A stretch of 64,000 nucleotides of DNA from contig JAGFJJ010000057.1 of assembly GCA_024102815.1 (NCBI GenBank), positions 1-64,000 on the forward strand, written 5' to 3'. Each line of letters starts with the position of its first letter. Positions within the stretch are counted from its first letter, which is position 1. Shown here one piece after another: positions 1-8,985 of the stretch. A program made the translations under genes and the position numbers. Source of the stretch: Phycisphaerae bacterium. Its GTDB lineage: Bacteria; Planctomycetota; Phycisphaerae; UBA1845. Below the pieces are notes generated by a model. That model searched no databases. It was not told the DNA's origin and saw only the letters and a list, made by a program, of their open reading frames with translations.

Positions 1-119
1 GTTGCCGCGCGATTCTCGTCCGCTACAACAAAAAGGCGCACAACTACCTCGGCTTGATTCAACTGGCGTGCCTTCTGCTGTGGTATCGTCGATCATGGCG
101 ACTGGCTAATTTGAGATAG
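1..119 (+). CDS. IS5-family transposase, C-terminal fragment (runs off left edge)
   Basis: Reading frame 3 from base 3 to the TAG at 117-119 encodes about 38 residues, including ILVRYNKKAHNYLGLIQLA and then a WYRR motif. This pattern (RxLVRYxKKxxNYLxLxxLA, then W/F-R-R) is the usual C-terminal end of IS5-family DDE transposases. Only the tail is in the window, so the catalytic residues cannot be checked. The stop lies in TTTGAGATAGTTTCT, which could be part of the element's right terminal inverted repeat; that is inference, because the left end is not visible. The fragment abuts a possible truncated zinc-ribbon paralogue on the other strand. Confidence 0.7.
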   Translation, partial: CRAILVRYNKKAHNYLGLIQLACLLLWYRRSWRLANLR

Positions 120-321
120 TTTCTAAGAAGAAGCCGACCGGTGAGCCGCCGTTTTCAACGCAAAACGGGGCAAGTACAAATGCAGAGAGCAATGCTCCGC
201 TCATTAACGCCGACATCCAGGCAGCCAAGGATATGGCGTCATTCGGGCTGCAGCGACGCGCGACAATAGCTAATCGCCAGGGCTTCGTAATGAGCCCGAT
301 GGGCTCAGCGCTCTTGTGCAT
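106..321 (-). pseudogene. Possible truncated fifth member of the zinc-ribbon membrane protein cassette
   Basis: A 71-codon frame begins with ATG at 321, overlaps the end of the gene upstream by 17 bases, and stops inside the likely terminal repeat of the IS5-type element. It has a basic start, one hydrophobic segment (AAWMSALMSGALLSAFVLA) and then a short tail. That is the layout of the N-terminal part of the four paralogues upstream, but the zinc ribbon is missing. My reading is that the insertion sequence cut a fifth cassette gene after its membrane segment. It could equally be a chance ORF, since there is no alignable conserved motif in the surviving part. Confidence 0.35.
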
Positions 322-913
322 TCTTCACCTCCCTCCCGCACTCGGGGCAGCGGTTCGGTGTGGCGCGGAGGTCGTAGCCGCACTTGAGGCACAGGCCGAG
401 GCGGCGACGGCGCCGGGTGCGCAGTCTCCTCCACAGGGCGGCGAGCGGGTAAGGCGCGAGGACCGCAACGGGGAACCACGCGGGGCAGTAGACGTTCAGC
501 GTTCCCAGTTTCCTGCCCACCGTCGCCGAGCCGAACGCCAGGCCGTTTGAGATGCTTCGGCTCATGCGAAAGCCCCACATTCCGGTGCCGCGGTAGAGGT
601 CGGTCGTTGCGGACGGAACCACGTAGTGCAGGTGAAGCGAGACTCTTCCGTTACCGCTGACGAGCGCCACGCCCGGCTCGGGGCTGGGGCCGCGCCAATG
701 TACTGAAAATGTCGACAGTCCGAAGAAATTGCTTCGCTGATAGGTGAAGACGAATCGCGTAGTCACGCGTTCTTTTGGGTTCGGGTCGTTCATGACCTTC
801 TTGGCCCCGTGCGGCAGGTACGCAACAACGCACAGGATGGCTGCGACAAGGAGCGCCAGCGCCGTAAGCCCGGCTAACGTCATGTTGAGCCATCGCCCGA
901 CGTTACCCATCAT
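305..913 (-). CDS. Zinc-ribbon membrane protein, cassette member 4
   Basis: 202 residues. The N-terminal hydrophobic segment is at about residues 8-32 (LAGLTALALLVAAILCVVA). A polar extracytoplasmic domain of about 110 residues follows, then a second hydrophobic stretch near 150-165 (FPVAVLAPYPLAALW). An arginine-rich stretch leads to a C-terminal zinc ribbon with two CxxC pairs ([18 protein letters not shown]). The arginine/zinc-ribbon tail should be cytoplasmic by the positive-inside rule. Its ATG overlaps the stop of the preceding gene as ATGA at 910-913, so translation is probably coupled. This ending is common in planctomycete proteins of unknown function; I do not know a biochemical role. 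Confidence 0.75.
   Translation of the reverse strand: MMGNVGRWLNMTLAGLTALALLVAAILCVVAYLPHGAKKVMNDPNPKERVTTRFVFTYQRSNFFGLSTFSVHWRGPSPEPGVALVSGNGRVSLHLHYVVPSATTDLYRGTGMWGFRMSRSISNGLAFGSATVGRKLGTLNVYCPAWFPVAVLAPYPLAALWRRLRTRRRRRLGLCLKCGYDLRATPNRCPECGREVKNAQER
328..410. repeat. 83-bp near-identical direct repeat encoding the arginine/zinc-ribbon tail (copy 1 of 3)
   Basis: The stretch starting CCTCCCTCCCGCACTCGGGG at 328 recurs at 1364-1446 and 1990-2072 with only a few mismatches. A much more degenerate equivalent lies near 930-1000. All three copies encode the [29 protein letters not shown] tail in the same frame of successive genes. The nucleotide identity is much higher than in the rest of these genes. 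This fits recent duplication or continuing gene conversion of the tail. Confidence 0.8.
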
Positions 914-1347
914 GGCTCGGCTCCATCAACCTCCCGACCACACTCGGGACAGCGGCCGCTGACGTTGCCGGTGAGGTTGTAGCCGCATTTGCAGTGGCCG
1001 GGTTCGACTCCGCGCGGAAGCACGAGCATCAGAAGGCCAATGGCGAAGCCGATTGCCGCCATTGGCCAAAGGGGCAACCAAATCCCCGGGGGCAACCGAC
1101 GTGGGAGCAGCCCGAATTGCCAAGGCATGAAGGCTCGGGATGACGTCATTCCGTACCCGCCGTAGGGCAGTTTCTGCGTCAAACTCTGATCGAGGATGAC
1201 GATTCCCCCACCCACGAACTGAACCTGTGATGCCTGGGCGGTCACGTGCAACTCGCGATCGAACCCTGCTATGACCCACATGCCGATTGCCGCGAGGCAA
1301 AAGAGCCATGCGCCGCGCCGGATTCGTATTGTCTTTCTACGAGTCAC
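910..1347 (-). CDS. Zinc-ribbon membrane protein, cassette member 3 (shortest, divergent ribbon)
   Basis: A GTG start at 1347 is chosen because it overlaps the upstream stop as GTGA (1344-1347), matching the ATGA junctions on both sides. An open frame extends further upstream but only reads through the neighbour's zinc-ribbon DNA in another frame. The product is about 145 residues: a basic N-terminus, a membrane segment (WLFCLAAIGMWVIAGF), a short extracytoplasmic loop, a second membrane segment (PMAAIGFAIGLLMLVLP), and the ribbon CKCGYNLTGNVSGRCPEC. The ribbon lacks the RRRRRLGLC lead-in and differs in sequence from the other three. Function unknown. Confidence 0.7.
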   Translation of the reverse strand: MTRRKTIRIRRGAWLFCLAAIGMWVIAGFDRELHVTAQASQVQFVGGGIVILDQSLTQKLPYGGYGMTSSRAFMPWQFGLLPRRLPPGIWLPLWPMAAIGFAIGLLMLVLPRGVEPGHCKCGYNLTGNVSGRCPECGREVDGAEP

Positions 1348-1973
1348 GGCCTGGCTCCCTCGACCTCCCTCCCGCACTCGGGGCAGCGGTTCGGCGTAGC
1401 GCGGAGGTCGTACCCGCATTTGACGCACAGGCCGAGGCGGCGACGGCGGCGGGTGCGGCAGAGGCTGACCGGCACAGAACTGAGAGGCAGGAGCAGGACT
1501 GCCGAAATAATGAAACACATCCAGGCTGGGAATTCCAGCACCACCCTGGCCGACCATGATTGGTTCTGCGATATTTGCGCGATGGCCACGCGCCAGCTAC
1601 GGCTCGTGTAGTAATTTCGCGGCCTCACAGGTGCGACCGTCGGAGTTGTTACGCTGAACGCGACAGCGTGCGAGAAGCTGTCTATTCGAATAGACGCGCT
1701 TGCGCTTTCGATGGGTCTTTGTGAAGGCGCCGTACCGAGGCGGCGGGCCAACGACTCGCGAAATATCTGGTACTGCAGGGCATTTTGTGCTGCCGTCCAG
1801 GTCCGAGGGGCGTAGTACGTTACGACAAAGGCTGCGTTGGGGGTGCTCAAATACCACTCAAACGGCTCACCAGCCCCATAGCCCAGCGCTCCCACTCCGG
1901 CGACGAGCAACGCCCATAGCGTCGCTACGACGACCAGAATACGCCATGACCATCGTCTGAATGCGCGCATCAT
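1344..1973 (-). CDS. Zinc-ribbon membrane protein, cassette member 2
   Basis: The ATG at 1973 overlaps the upstream stop as ATGA (1970-1973); the open frame upstream of it is read-through of the neighbour's ribbon region. The product is about 209 residues. It has an N-terminal membrane segment ([24 protein letters not shown]), an extracytoplasmic domain of about 110 residues, a second hydrophobic segment ([18 protein letters not shown]), RRRRRLG and the ribbon [18 protein letters not shown]. It has the same architecture as members 1 and 4, but the middle domains are not obviously alignable by eye. This suggests a conserved anchor and tail around a fast-diverging sensor or ligand domain. Confidence 0.75.
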   Translation of the reverse strand: MMRAFRRWSWRILVVVATLWALLVAGVGALGYGAGEPFEWYLSTPNAAFVVTYYAPRTWTAAQNALQYQIFRESLARRLGTAPSQRPIESASASIRIDSFSHAVAFSVTTPTVAPVRPRNYYTSRSWRVAIAQISQNQSWSARVVLEFPAWMCFIISAVLLLPLSSVPVSLCRTRRRRRLGLCVKCGYDLRATPNRCPECGREVEGARP

Positions 1974-2635
1974 GGCCACGTCCTTTCGACCTCCCTCCCG
2001 CACTCGGGGCAGCGGTCCGGCGTGGCGCGGAGGTCGTAGCCGCACTTGAGGCACAGGCCGAGGCGGCGACGACGGCGGGAACGACGGGTTTTCCAGAAGA
2101 AGAATGCCGGGTAGGGTGCCAGAATCGCAAACGGGAACAATGCGGGACATGCCAAGTCGAGCCGCCATTTCCGCGCTCGGTCCCGTTTCTGCTTGTTGGG
2201 TGAAAGTGCACTGAAGCCGACGCCACAATGTACCGGCGGCGGATCGGCGATTCGCACGGCCGCGTGGAATCCCAGGAGGTCAAGGCTGCGCGAGTACGTT
2301 GGTGTCGTGTCTGCAACGATGCGCTCGCCAGAGACCCGCAGACGCCCACTGTCAACGGCAGCGGCGAACTGGCTCCAACCGCCTTGCTTGGGCAGCAATA
2401 GAAGTAACAGGCCGTTGCCACTAAAGGAACGGGCGCACAGGCCCAGAAGCGTTTCGCTGTTGTGCTGCCATCGAGGATCGGGCGTAAGCGACGCCGGCAG
2501 GTAGCTCAGCACGCCCAGGGTACCGGCGAGCAGGGCCGCCAGCGTTAGTGAATAAATCACTGTCCTCTGCAACCATCGTCCGACATGCAGCGACACTATT
2601 CGCCCCCGTGGATACGCAAGCCGCGTGAAATCCAC
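1970..2635 (-). CDS. Zinc-ribbon membrane protein, cassette member 1 (first gene)
   Basis: About 221 residues from the start at 2635; an internal start near the LHVGRWLQR segment is possible. There is a hydrophobic segment at about residues 25-47 ([20 protein letters not shown]), a polar middle domain, a second hydrophobic segment ([20 protein letters not shown]), an arginine cluster and the ribbon [18 protein letters not shown]. The pair [17 protein letters not shown] here and GRWLNMTLAGLTALALL in member 4 shows that these two are the closest paralogues. It is first in the transcription direction, so the promoter should lie between 2636 and the aldehyde dehydrogenase stop at 2697, unless the cassette reads through from upstream. 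Confidence 0.7.
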   Translation of the reverse strand: MDFTRLAYPRGRIVSLHVGRWLQRTVIYSLTLAALLAGTLGVLSYLPASLTPDPRWQHNSETLLGLCARSFSGNGLLLLLLPKQGGWSQFAAAVDSGRLRVSGERIVADTTPTYSRSLDLLGFHAAVRIADPPPVHCGVGFSALSPNKQKRDRARKWRLDLACPALFPFAILAPYPAFFFWKTRRSRRRRRLGLCLKCGYDLRATPDRCPECGREVERTWP

Positions 2636-2696
2636 ACCATGGCAGCCACCTATTCTACCGTCGGAATTCGCCGATTGATGCGGGAATCGGCCGGAA

Positions 2697-4148
2697 TCAG
2701 CCCGCTTGCATCTTCACGCACACGTTTTTCGCCTCGGTGAAGAAGCGCAGGGCCTCGTCGCCGCCTTCCCGGCCGACGCCGCTCTGCTTCATTCCCCCGA
2801 AGGGCACGCGAAGGTCGCGCAGCAGCCAGCAGTTGACCCAGACCGTGCCGGACTGGATGCGGTCGGCCACGCGATGGGCCCGATTCAGGTCGCGGGTCCA
2901 GACCGTGGCGGAGAGGCCGTAGTCCGTGCCGTTGGCGCAGGCGATGACTTCGTCCTCGGTGTCGAACGGCGTGATGCTGACGACCGGGCCGAAGATTTCC
3001 TCGCGGTTGGTGCGACAGTCCACGGGCAGATCGACGATGACGGTGGGTTCGAGGAAGAAGCCGTCCTCGCAGCGACGGCTGAGCGTGGCGGGGCGGCCGC
3101 CGCCGCAGAGAATCGTGCCGCCTTCCTCGCGGGCGAGCTGCACGTAGGACGTGATCTTCTCGAGGTGGACGCGGGAGACGACGGCGCCCTGCCTGGTGTC
3201 CGGCTCGAGCGGATCGCCGACCTTGAGCTTGCGGGTCTCCTCGACGAAGCGCTCGACGAAACGATCGTAGATCGGGCGCTCAACGAACACGCGCGATCCA
3301 CACAGGCAGACCTGCCCCTGGTTCGTGAATGCCGCGCGCACGCTTTCCGCCACGGCCTCTTCCGGGGCGTCGGCGAAGACGATGTTGGGGTTCTTGCCGC
3401 CCATCTCCAAAGCGACCTTCTTGAACATGGGGTTGGCGACGCGGGCGATTTCCCGCCCCGTGACGGTCCCGCCGGTGAAGGAGAGCGTGGTCGTCGTGGG
3501 ATGTTTGACGATAGCCGCGCCGACCTTCGCGCCCAATCCGTGCACGACATTGAGCACGCCCGGCGGCAGGCCCGCCTCGATGCACAGCTTGGAAAACAGG
3601 TAGGCCGTCATGGGGGTGACTTCCGACGGCTTGGCCACGGCCGTGTTGCCCACGGAAATCGCCGGAGCGATTTTCCACGTAAACAGGTACAGCGGCAGGT
3701 TCCACGGGGAGATCAATCCGCAGACGCCGCGCGGTTTGCGGAGGGTGTAGTTCAGGGCGACCGAATCGGTGAGGTGGCACTCGGAGCGCGTGTGCAGAAT
3801 GGCCGTGGCAAAGAAGCGCATGTTGGCGGCGGCGCGGGGAATTTCCACGGCCCGTGAGAGCCACAGAGGCTTGCCGTTATCGATGGTCTCGGCGCGGGCG
3901 AGTTCTTCGAGGTTGGCGTCGATGAGATCGGCGATTTTCACGAGGATGCGCGATCGTTCCGCGGTGGACATGGTCGACCAAGCGGGGAACGCGTTCTCTG
4001 CGGCGGCGACGGCTTCTTCAACGTCGTGCTCGTCGCTGTCTGGCACCTGAGAATAGACTTGCCCGGTCGCCGGTTCGACGTTGTCGAGGTACGCGCCGCT
4101 TGCCGGTTCGATCAGCTCGCCGCCGATGTAGTTCAGAATGCGGTTCAT
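2697..4148 (-). CDS. Aldehyde dehydrogenase, ALDH8/2-aminomuconate-semialdehyde dehydrogenase-like
   Basis: NAD(P)-dependent oxidation of an aldehyde to the acid; soluble and cytoplasmic. The product is about 483 residues, the normal family length. The N-terminus [14 protein letters not shown] and the segment [20 protein letters not shown] resemble muconic-semialdehyde dehydrogenases. Catalytic features are present: SPWNLP (oxyanion Asn), the general-base Glu in LEMGGKNP, and the nucleophile in NQGQVC near residue 281. I chose the ATG at 4148; an in-frame TTG lies 9 bases upstream, right after the SDR stop. It follows the SDR with almost no gap, so the two are probably co-transcribed. The exact substrate is not certain. 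Confidence 0.88.
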   Translation of the reverse strand: MNRILNYIGGELIEPASGAYLDNVEPATGQVYSQVPDSDEHDVEEAVAAAENAFPAWSTMSTAERSRILVKIADLIDANLEELARAETIDNGKPLWLSRAVEIPRAAANMRFFATAILHTRSECHLTDSVALNYTLRKPRGVCGLISPWNLPLYLFTWKIAPAISVGNTAVAKPSEVTPMTAYLFSKLCIEAGLPPGVLNVVHGLGAKVGAAIVKHPTTTTLSFTGGTVTGREIARVANPMFKKVALEMGGKNPNIVFADAPEEAVAESVRAAFTNQGQVCLCGSRVFVERPIYDRFVERFVEETRKLKVGDPLEPDTRQGAVVSRVHLEKITSYVQLAREEGGTILCGGGRPATLSRRCEDGFFLEPTVIVDLPVDCRTNREEIFGPVVSITPFDTEDEVIACANGTDYGLSATVWTRDLNRAHRVADRIQSGTVWVNCWLLRDLRVPFGGMKQSGVGREGGDEALRFFTEAKNVCVKMQAG

Positions 4149-4157
4149 GGTGCTCAA

Positions 4158-4946
4158 TCACCACTGCACGGCCGTGCGTCCGCCGTCCACCGGGAGATTG
4201 ACGCCGGTAACATACGACGCCGCGGGCGAAGCGAGAAACGCCACCACGGTTCCGAGTTCGTTTGGCGTTGCCAGGCGTCCCATGGGAATCGTACCGATGA
4301 CGGTTCGCTGCACGACGTCCGGCGTGCTCTCCTCTCGTTGGGCCTTCTTCTCGAACAAGGAGTGCAGGCGGGCGGTATCTACGTAGCCCGGCAGGACGTT
4401 GTTGACGGTGATGCCGAAGGGGGCGAGTTCACCGGCCATGGTGCGACCCCAGTTGGCCACGGCGCCGCGGGTGGTATTGGATACGCCCAGTCCGCGAATG
4501 GGCATGAGCACGGACGAGGAGATGATGTTGATGATCCGCCCGTAATTTTCGGCCTTCATGCCTGAGAGGAGCAGTTGTACGAGCATCTGGTTGCAGAGCA
4601 CGTGATTGGCGAACGCGGAGACGAAGGTCTGCTCTTCGGCATCGACGATCGGCCCCGATGGTGGACCACCCGTGTTGTTCACCAGGATGTGATACGTCCT
4701 CCCGCTTTGGAGAAGCCGCTCCACGCCGCGGCGAAGTGACGCCCGGTCGGCGAAGTCCACCGCCAGGAAATCGTGCTTCTGACCCGCGTCTCTCGGCAGT
4801 GATGTGACCGCCTCCTGCAAGGCGGACTCATTGCGCGCCAGGAGTGTGACGCTCGCACCGCAGCGAGCGAGTTCCTCTGCGCAGGCCCGCCCAATCCCTT
4901 GCGACGCGCCGCCGATCAACGCCCGTTTATCTTTCAAATCGAACAT
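4158..4946 (-). CDS. SDR-family protein with non-canonical catalytic site (BKR-like)
   Basis: 262 residues with a Rossmann nucleotide motif GGASQGIG near residue 13 and the structural NNTGG motif near residue 90, as in short-chain dehydrogenases. The usual Tyr-x3-Lys pair is replaced: the segment after the SSS motif reads GLGVSNTTRGAVANW, so Tyr is Asn (or Ser) and Lys is Arg. This matches a known SDR subgroup resembling FabG but without a perfect catalytic tetrad. The start at 4946 has AAGGA upstream. It lies between threonine dehydrogenase and aldehyde dehydrogenase genes on the same strand, so a role in the same carbon-degradation module is plausible. The reaction is unknown. Confidence 0.8.
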   Translation of the reverse strand: MFDLKDKRALIGGASQGIGRACAEELARCGASVTLLARNESALQEAVTSLPRDAGQKHDFLAVDFADRASLRRGVERLLQSGRTYHILVNNTGGPPSGPIVDAEEQTFVSAFANHVLCNQMLVQLLLSGMKAENYGRIINIISSSVLMPIRGLGVSNTTRGAVANWGRTMAGELAPFGITVNNVLPGYVDTARLHSLFEKKAQREESTPDVVQRTVIGTIPMGRLATPNELGTVVAFLASPAASYVTGVNLPVDGGRTAVQW

Positions 4947-5030
4947 GATATTGCCGTCCTTTCCTGCTCAGGACCATACAGCGCTGGGCAGGGAACGGCA
5001 ATTTCGCGGGAACACCGGGCAGCCGCGGTC

Positions 5031-6164
5031 TTAGCGGTGTACGGGCTCGGCGGTAATGTTGGGATCCGGCTCGCGGCGTCGCTGTTGAGCGGGGATGTCG
5101 GCCGGCCTCCCGCCGTTGGGCAGGAGCACGATCTTGCAGGCGTCGCCCCGGCTAAGGAGCTCCATCGAGTCGTTGATTTCCTCGAACGCGATGGTCTTCG
5201 TGATGAGCGGGCGGAGATCGACAAGCCCGTCTTCGAGCAGCCAGCGCGTCTTGTACCACGTGCCGAAGATCTGCCGCCCGTTGAGCGCCCGCACGGAGAG
5301 GTTCTTGAAGATCATGTTCTCGGCGACGTCAATTTCCACCGGCTTGGCGGGAATACCGAACAGGATCACCGTGCCACCGTTGCGGACGATGCGGAATGCG
5401 GTGGTGATGGCCGAGGGCGCCCCGCTCATTTCCAGAACGACGTCGACGCCGTAACCCCGGTTGGCCTTGACGATCTCACCGACGATGTTCTCGCCGAGCT
5501 TGCCGGCGTCGAACACGGCCGCGGCGCCCATCTGCGTTGCGAGATTCAACCGCATGGGGTGAACGTCGGACGCGAAGATGGCCTTGGCGCCGACGGCCTT
5601 CGCGATGCCCACGGTGAAGAGCCCGATCGGTCCGCAACCCAGCACGGCCACCGACTCGCCGGAAAGATCCTGGTTCATCGTGGAGAAGACGGCGTTACCG
5701 AATGGTTCCTGGAGCGTCGCGATTTCCGGCGGAAGCTTCTCGCGGTCCGTGCGCCAGATGACCTTCTCGGGAACCACGACATAGTGAGCAAATGCCCCGT
5801 CGCGATCCACGCCGAGAATCTGCGTATTCGGGCAGAGGTGCGGCTGGCCCGTGCGACACTGGTAACACATGCCGCAGGTGACGTGCGATTCCGCGGAAAC
5901 GAAGTCGCCGACCTCGGCATGCTGAACGCGTTCGCCCACGGCGACGATGGTCCCGCAGAATTCGTGCCCGGTGGTCAACGGCGTCTTGATCCGGCGGGCC
6001 GACCATTCGTCCCATTTCCAGATGTGCACGTCCGTTCCGCAGAAGCTTGCCGCCTCCACGTAGACCATGACGTCGTCCGGTCCCGGCGTGGGCACGGGCA
6101 CATCGACCACCTCGAGCCCCTTGGCGGGCTTCGTCTTGCGGATGGCACGCATCATCTTGCTCAT
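5031..6164 (-). CDS. tdh: L-threonine 3-dehydrogenase (zinc-dependent MDR family)
   Basis: It oxidises L-threonine to 2-amino-3-oxobutyrate with NAD+ in the cytoplasm. The product is 377 residues, about 30 longer than the usual 341-345; the excess is a polar C-terminal tail (PAQQRRREPDPN). Visible motifs are FCGTDVHIWKWDEW and GHEF for the catalytic zinc, four cysteines in CGMCYQCRTGQPHLC for the structural zinc, and GCGPIGLF for NAD binding. NGRQIFGTWYKT is typical of Tdh. The ATG at 6164 follows an AGGAAAG ribosome-binding site. The neighbouring SDR and aldehyde dehydrogenase downstream suggest an amino-acid or aldehyde catabolic cluster. Confidence 0.9.
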   Translation of the reverse strand: MSKMMRAIRKTKPAKGLEVVDVPVPTPGPDDVMVYVEAASFCGTDVHIWKWDEWSARRIKTPLTTGHEFCGTIVAVGERVQHAEVGDFVSAESHVTCGMCYQCRTGQPHLCPNTQILGVDRDGAFAHYVVVPEKVIWRTDREKLPPEIATLQEPFGNAVFSTMNQDLSGESVAVLGCGPIGLFTVGIAKAVGAKAIFASDVHPMRLNLATQMGAAAVFDAGKLGENIVGEIVKANRGYGVDVVLEMSGAPSAITTAFRIVRNGGTVILFGIPAKPVEIDVAENMIFKNLSVRALNGRQIFGTWYKTRWLLEDGLVDLRPLITKTIAFEEINDSMELLSRGDACKIVLLPNGGRPADIPAQQRRREPDPNITAEPVHR

Positions 6165-6331
6165 GGAAGATCTTTCCTGGCCATGTGGAACGGTATCGAT
6201 CCGTCCGCCGTGGAGCCCGGCGGCGTATTACTCCGATGGACGAATCGCTACACGTTCCGTTCCACTCCGGGACGCCCCGCGTCAGGCGGAGTACCTCCCG
6301 GAGGCCGACGGCGCCCGTCGGCGGCGAATTC

Positions 6332-7174
6332 CTATCGACCGCCGTCTGCGTTTTTGGGCCCACCGGCCGGTTCCAGCGGTTCGACCACGAGCTTGTACTT
6401 GCTCCACGCCTTGAGCGGCTCGAAGTCCTTCGCGGAGAGACCGACGTTGAGCGACGCGGGCGACAAATCGGGGAAGTCCGCCCGGCTGGTTTCGTAGCCC
6501 CCCTTATGGTTCGCCACGATCCGTACGGGAAGGTGAATGTCCCGGAGTACGAAAAAGTCGAGCCGATCGTACTCCCGGGAAAGGCGGCTCTCCTCGCGCG
6601 GCACGCACACAAGGTGGTCCGTGTTCGGCGGATCGCCCTTGGCCGGAACTTCCAATCGCACCTCGAAGTTCTTGAGGATCGCTTCCTTGCGTTGGCCGAA
6701 CGGCAAAGGGAACGGTGCCGTCTCGAGGTCGAAAAGGTCCAGTGTCTCCCCGGGTCGCGCATATTCCTGCTTTGTCACCTGTTCCAAACGCTCCACGGCC
6801 TGGTAGAGCCATCGACCGTCAAAAAGGTACCACTCCTGCTTCCCGGCAATTCCGTCCACCTCAGACTTCTCAAAGTGGACAAGGAACTTGGGATTGTCGT
6901 CGGTGAAAAGGAACTGCACGTTTCCTATCTTCTTTCGCACGGTCAAATTCACGCGGTCCTCTTCCTCGAAGCGGACCTGGCATCGGATGCTCCGGAGGTC
7001 GTCACTGGCCTTTTCCAGGGAAGTCAGTATGCGATCAACTTCCTTGTCCGACTGCGCTTCTGCATTGCTCGAATCCGATACCTGCGCATTCGCGATGGGA
7101 CCCGCTCCGGCCAACAGGACCATCAACGCGAGGCATCGCGAAAGACAAAACTGTTGCGGGTTGGAATTCATCAT
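6332..7174 (-). CDS. Secreted LolA-like / outer-membrane lipoprotein-sorting-type protein
   Basis: About 280 residues. The start was moved to the ATG at 7174 (MMNSNPQQ), which puts a normal signal peptide at the N-terminus: a hydrophobic core LALMVLLAGAGPIANA ending in a plausible signal-peptidase site. The mature part has the sequence style of the LolA/LppX half-barrel fold seen in many planctomycete proteins: alternating beta strands such as QEWYLFDGRWLYQAVERL and FFVLRDIHLPVRIVA. This is a fold-level guess. LolA itself carries lipoproteins across the periplasm, but I cannot say what this protein binds. It is upstream of tdh with a 167-bp gap, so not clearly in the same operon. Confidence 0.65.
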   Translation of the reverse strand: MMNSNPQQFCLSRCLALMVLLAGAGPIANAQVSDSSNAEAQSDKEVDRILTSLEKASDDLRSIRCQVRFEEEDRVNLTVRKKIGNVQFLFTDDNPKFLVHFEKSEVDGIAGKQEWYLFDGRWLYQAVERLEQVTKQEYARPGETLDLFDLETAPFPLPFGQRKEAILKNFEVRLEVPAKGDPPNTDHLVCVPREESRLSREYDRLDFFVLRDIHLPVRIVANHKGGYETSRADFPDLSPASLNVGLSAKDFEPLKAWSKYKLVVEPLEPAGGPKNADGGR

Positions 7175-7440
7175 GGATGGAGGTCTCGCGGTCAAAATGG
7201 TCAGGGCAAGTCGGAAAACACGCCCGCCTTGCCGATTTCCTGCGCCAGCTACCGCAAATGCTACGGCGGGAAGTGGGCATTCTCAAGCTCGTTGCGAATC
7301 GAACGGATGAGGGCTGGCGCCCCTTGATCCTGCAATGCTGAATCCGGTAGCATGGTTTCGGGGCCATCCAACAAAAGTGATACGGACAAGAGTTGCGACT
7401 GCCGGAATTCGAGTCGCCCCGGGGATCGGGAGGTCGGTCT

Positions 7441-8985
7441 ATGTCATCGTTATTCCGCCGGGCAATCCTCGGCTTGGCAATCGCGAGCCTGGCAAGCCCG
7501 CTTACTGCGACCGCCGCGACGACCATCTATGTGGATATCAACGCTGCCGGTCCCGTCCATGATGGCTCGACCTGGTGCTCGGCCTACATCGATCTCAACG
7601 AAGCTCTGATTGCCGCCAATCAGGTGGACACCACGATACTCGTAGCCGGTGGCGTCTACGTCCCCTCGCCCGCCGGTCTCGAAGTACCCCGGGCGGCGAC
7701 CTTCGCACTGCTGTCTCCGGTGACGATTCGTGGCGGCTACGCCGGCTGCGGCGCCCCTGATCCGGACGCATTCGATCCGTCCGCCCATCCCACAGTTCTC
7801 AGCGGCGATCTCGGCAACAACGATCATATCGGCTTGAGTGGCAAGCTGGACAACACCTGTCACGTTGTCACCGTGATGGACGATACCGGTGGCGGGCATC
7901 GCCTCGAGTACGTCACTATCAGCGGCGGAAACGCCAACGCGAACGATTGCGGGCAGCGATCCGCAGAAGGGGGCGGCATTCTCTGCGTGAACGCGGCGCC
8001 GACGTTCTTTCATGCGACATTCGTCGACAACCTCGCCTACTTCGGCGGCGCGATCTACCTTGATGGATGCCGGGCGACGTTCGGCAATTGCACGTTTGAG
8101 AAGAACAAAGCGATCCTCGGCGGCGCCGTGATGGATACCGGACTTGTCTCGGCCACGCGCCTCGAGGACTGCACCGTACTGGGTAACGAAGCCACGGGGG
8201 ACGGCGGAGCACTTTATCTCCTGGGCCGCGTTAATGACAATGTCAAGGCCCCCGGCATTTTCAACACCCTGCTGGCATCCAATCACGCCGCCGGGGAGGG
8301 GGGTGCCATCCACAGCGTTGCCCGCGATTTTGACCTTCAGTCCAGCACTGTCGTCGAAAACACGTCGTCCAATGCTGAAAGTGGCGGGATCTACACCTAC
8401 GAAGCGTCGGCCAGGCTCCTGAACTCCATTGCCTGGGCCAACGAAGGGATCCTCGGCCGGACCGAATTCGCCCAGGTCTTTCCCGACGCGTCGCGCCGCC
8501 CGACCGCCGCCGGGAGTGTGTTCGATCCCATCGTGGACTATTCCTGTGTCGAGGGGTGGTCCGGAACGTTCAGCGGCGTCGAGAGTTTCGGCGACGACCC
8601 GCGATTTCTGCCCGGCCCCGAAGGTTGCTATTACCTTGACCCTGGCGACATTGAGGTCATCCCGCCGAGCCCGTGCGTGAACGCGGGCAGCGACACGGCG
8701 CAGGTGCTGGGGCTTTCTGATCGAACGACGGCGCCAAATGAGGCGTCAGACGAATCGCAGGTTGATCTCGGGTATCACTATCCCATTGCCGGCCGCGGCA
8801 CCGTCCTCGCCGACTACAACCGAACCGGGCGGGTCGATCTCGCCGACGTTGCCGCATTTCAGAATTGCTACCTCGGGATTCCGCTGGAGGAAGCGCCGAT
8901 CTGCTGCCGCATTTTCGACGCCACTGCGGACGGGGAACTTGACCTCGTCGATTTCGGGGAACTCACGCTGGACGGTCCAAACTGA
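7441..8985 (+). CDS. Secreted right-handed beta-helix protein with C-terminal dockerin-like EF-hand pair
   Basis: About 514 residues. The ATG at 7441 follows GGGAGG at about 10 bases and gives a signal peptide (LGLAIASLASPLTATA). The mature start TIYVDINAAGPVHDGSTW, followed by RGGYAGCGAPDPDAFDP, is typical of planctomycete parallel beta-helix surface proteins. Repeated short strands with N and G ladders (GGGILCVNAAPTF, GGAIYLDGC, GGAVMDTGL) fill residues 140-330. The C-terminus contains ADYNRTGRVDLADV and then DATADGELDLVDF, two calcium-loop-like segments as in type I dockerins. Probably extracellular and involved in surface attachment or polysaccharide binding; substrate unknown. Confidence 0.75.
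   Translation: MSSLFRRAILGLAIASLASPLTATAATTIYVDINAAGPVHDGSTWCSAYIDLNEALIAANQVDTTILVAGGVYVPSPAGLEVPRAATFALLSPVTIRGGYAGCGAPDPDAFDPSAHPTVLSGDLGNNDHIGLSGKLDNTCHVVTVMDDTGGGHRLEYVTISGGNANANDCGQRSAEGGGILCVNAAPTFFHATFVDNLAYFGGAIYLDGCRATFGNCTFEKNKAILGGAVMDTGLVSATRLEDCTVLGNEATGDGGALYLLGRVNDNVKAPGIFNTLLASNHAAGEGGAIHSVARDFDLQSSTVVENTSSNAESGGIYTYEASARLLNSIAWANEGILGRTEFAQVFPDASRRPTAAGSVFDPIVDYSCVEGWSGTFSGVESFGDDPRFLPGPEGCYYLDPGDIEVIPPSPCVNAGSDTAQVLGLSDRTTAPNEASDESQVDLGYHYPIAGRGTVLADYNRTGRVDLADVAAFQNCYLGIPLEEAPICCRIFDATADGELDLVDFGELTLDGPN

Noticed and set aside
4899-6497. Plus-strand frame of about 530 codons opposite tdh
   Set aside because: tdh on the other strand is intact and conserved; this frame has no recognisable domain.
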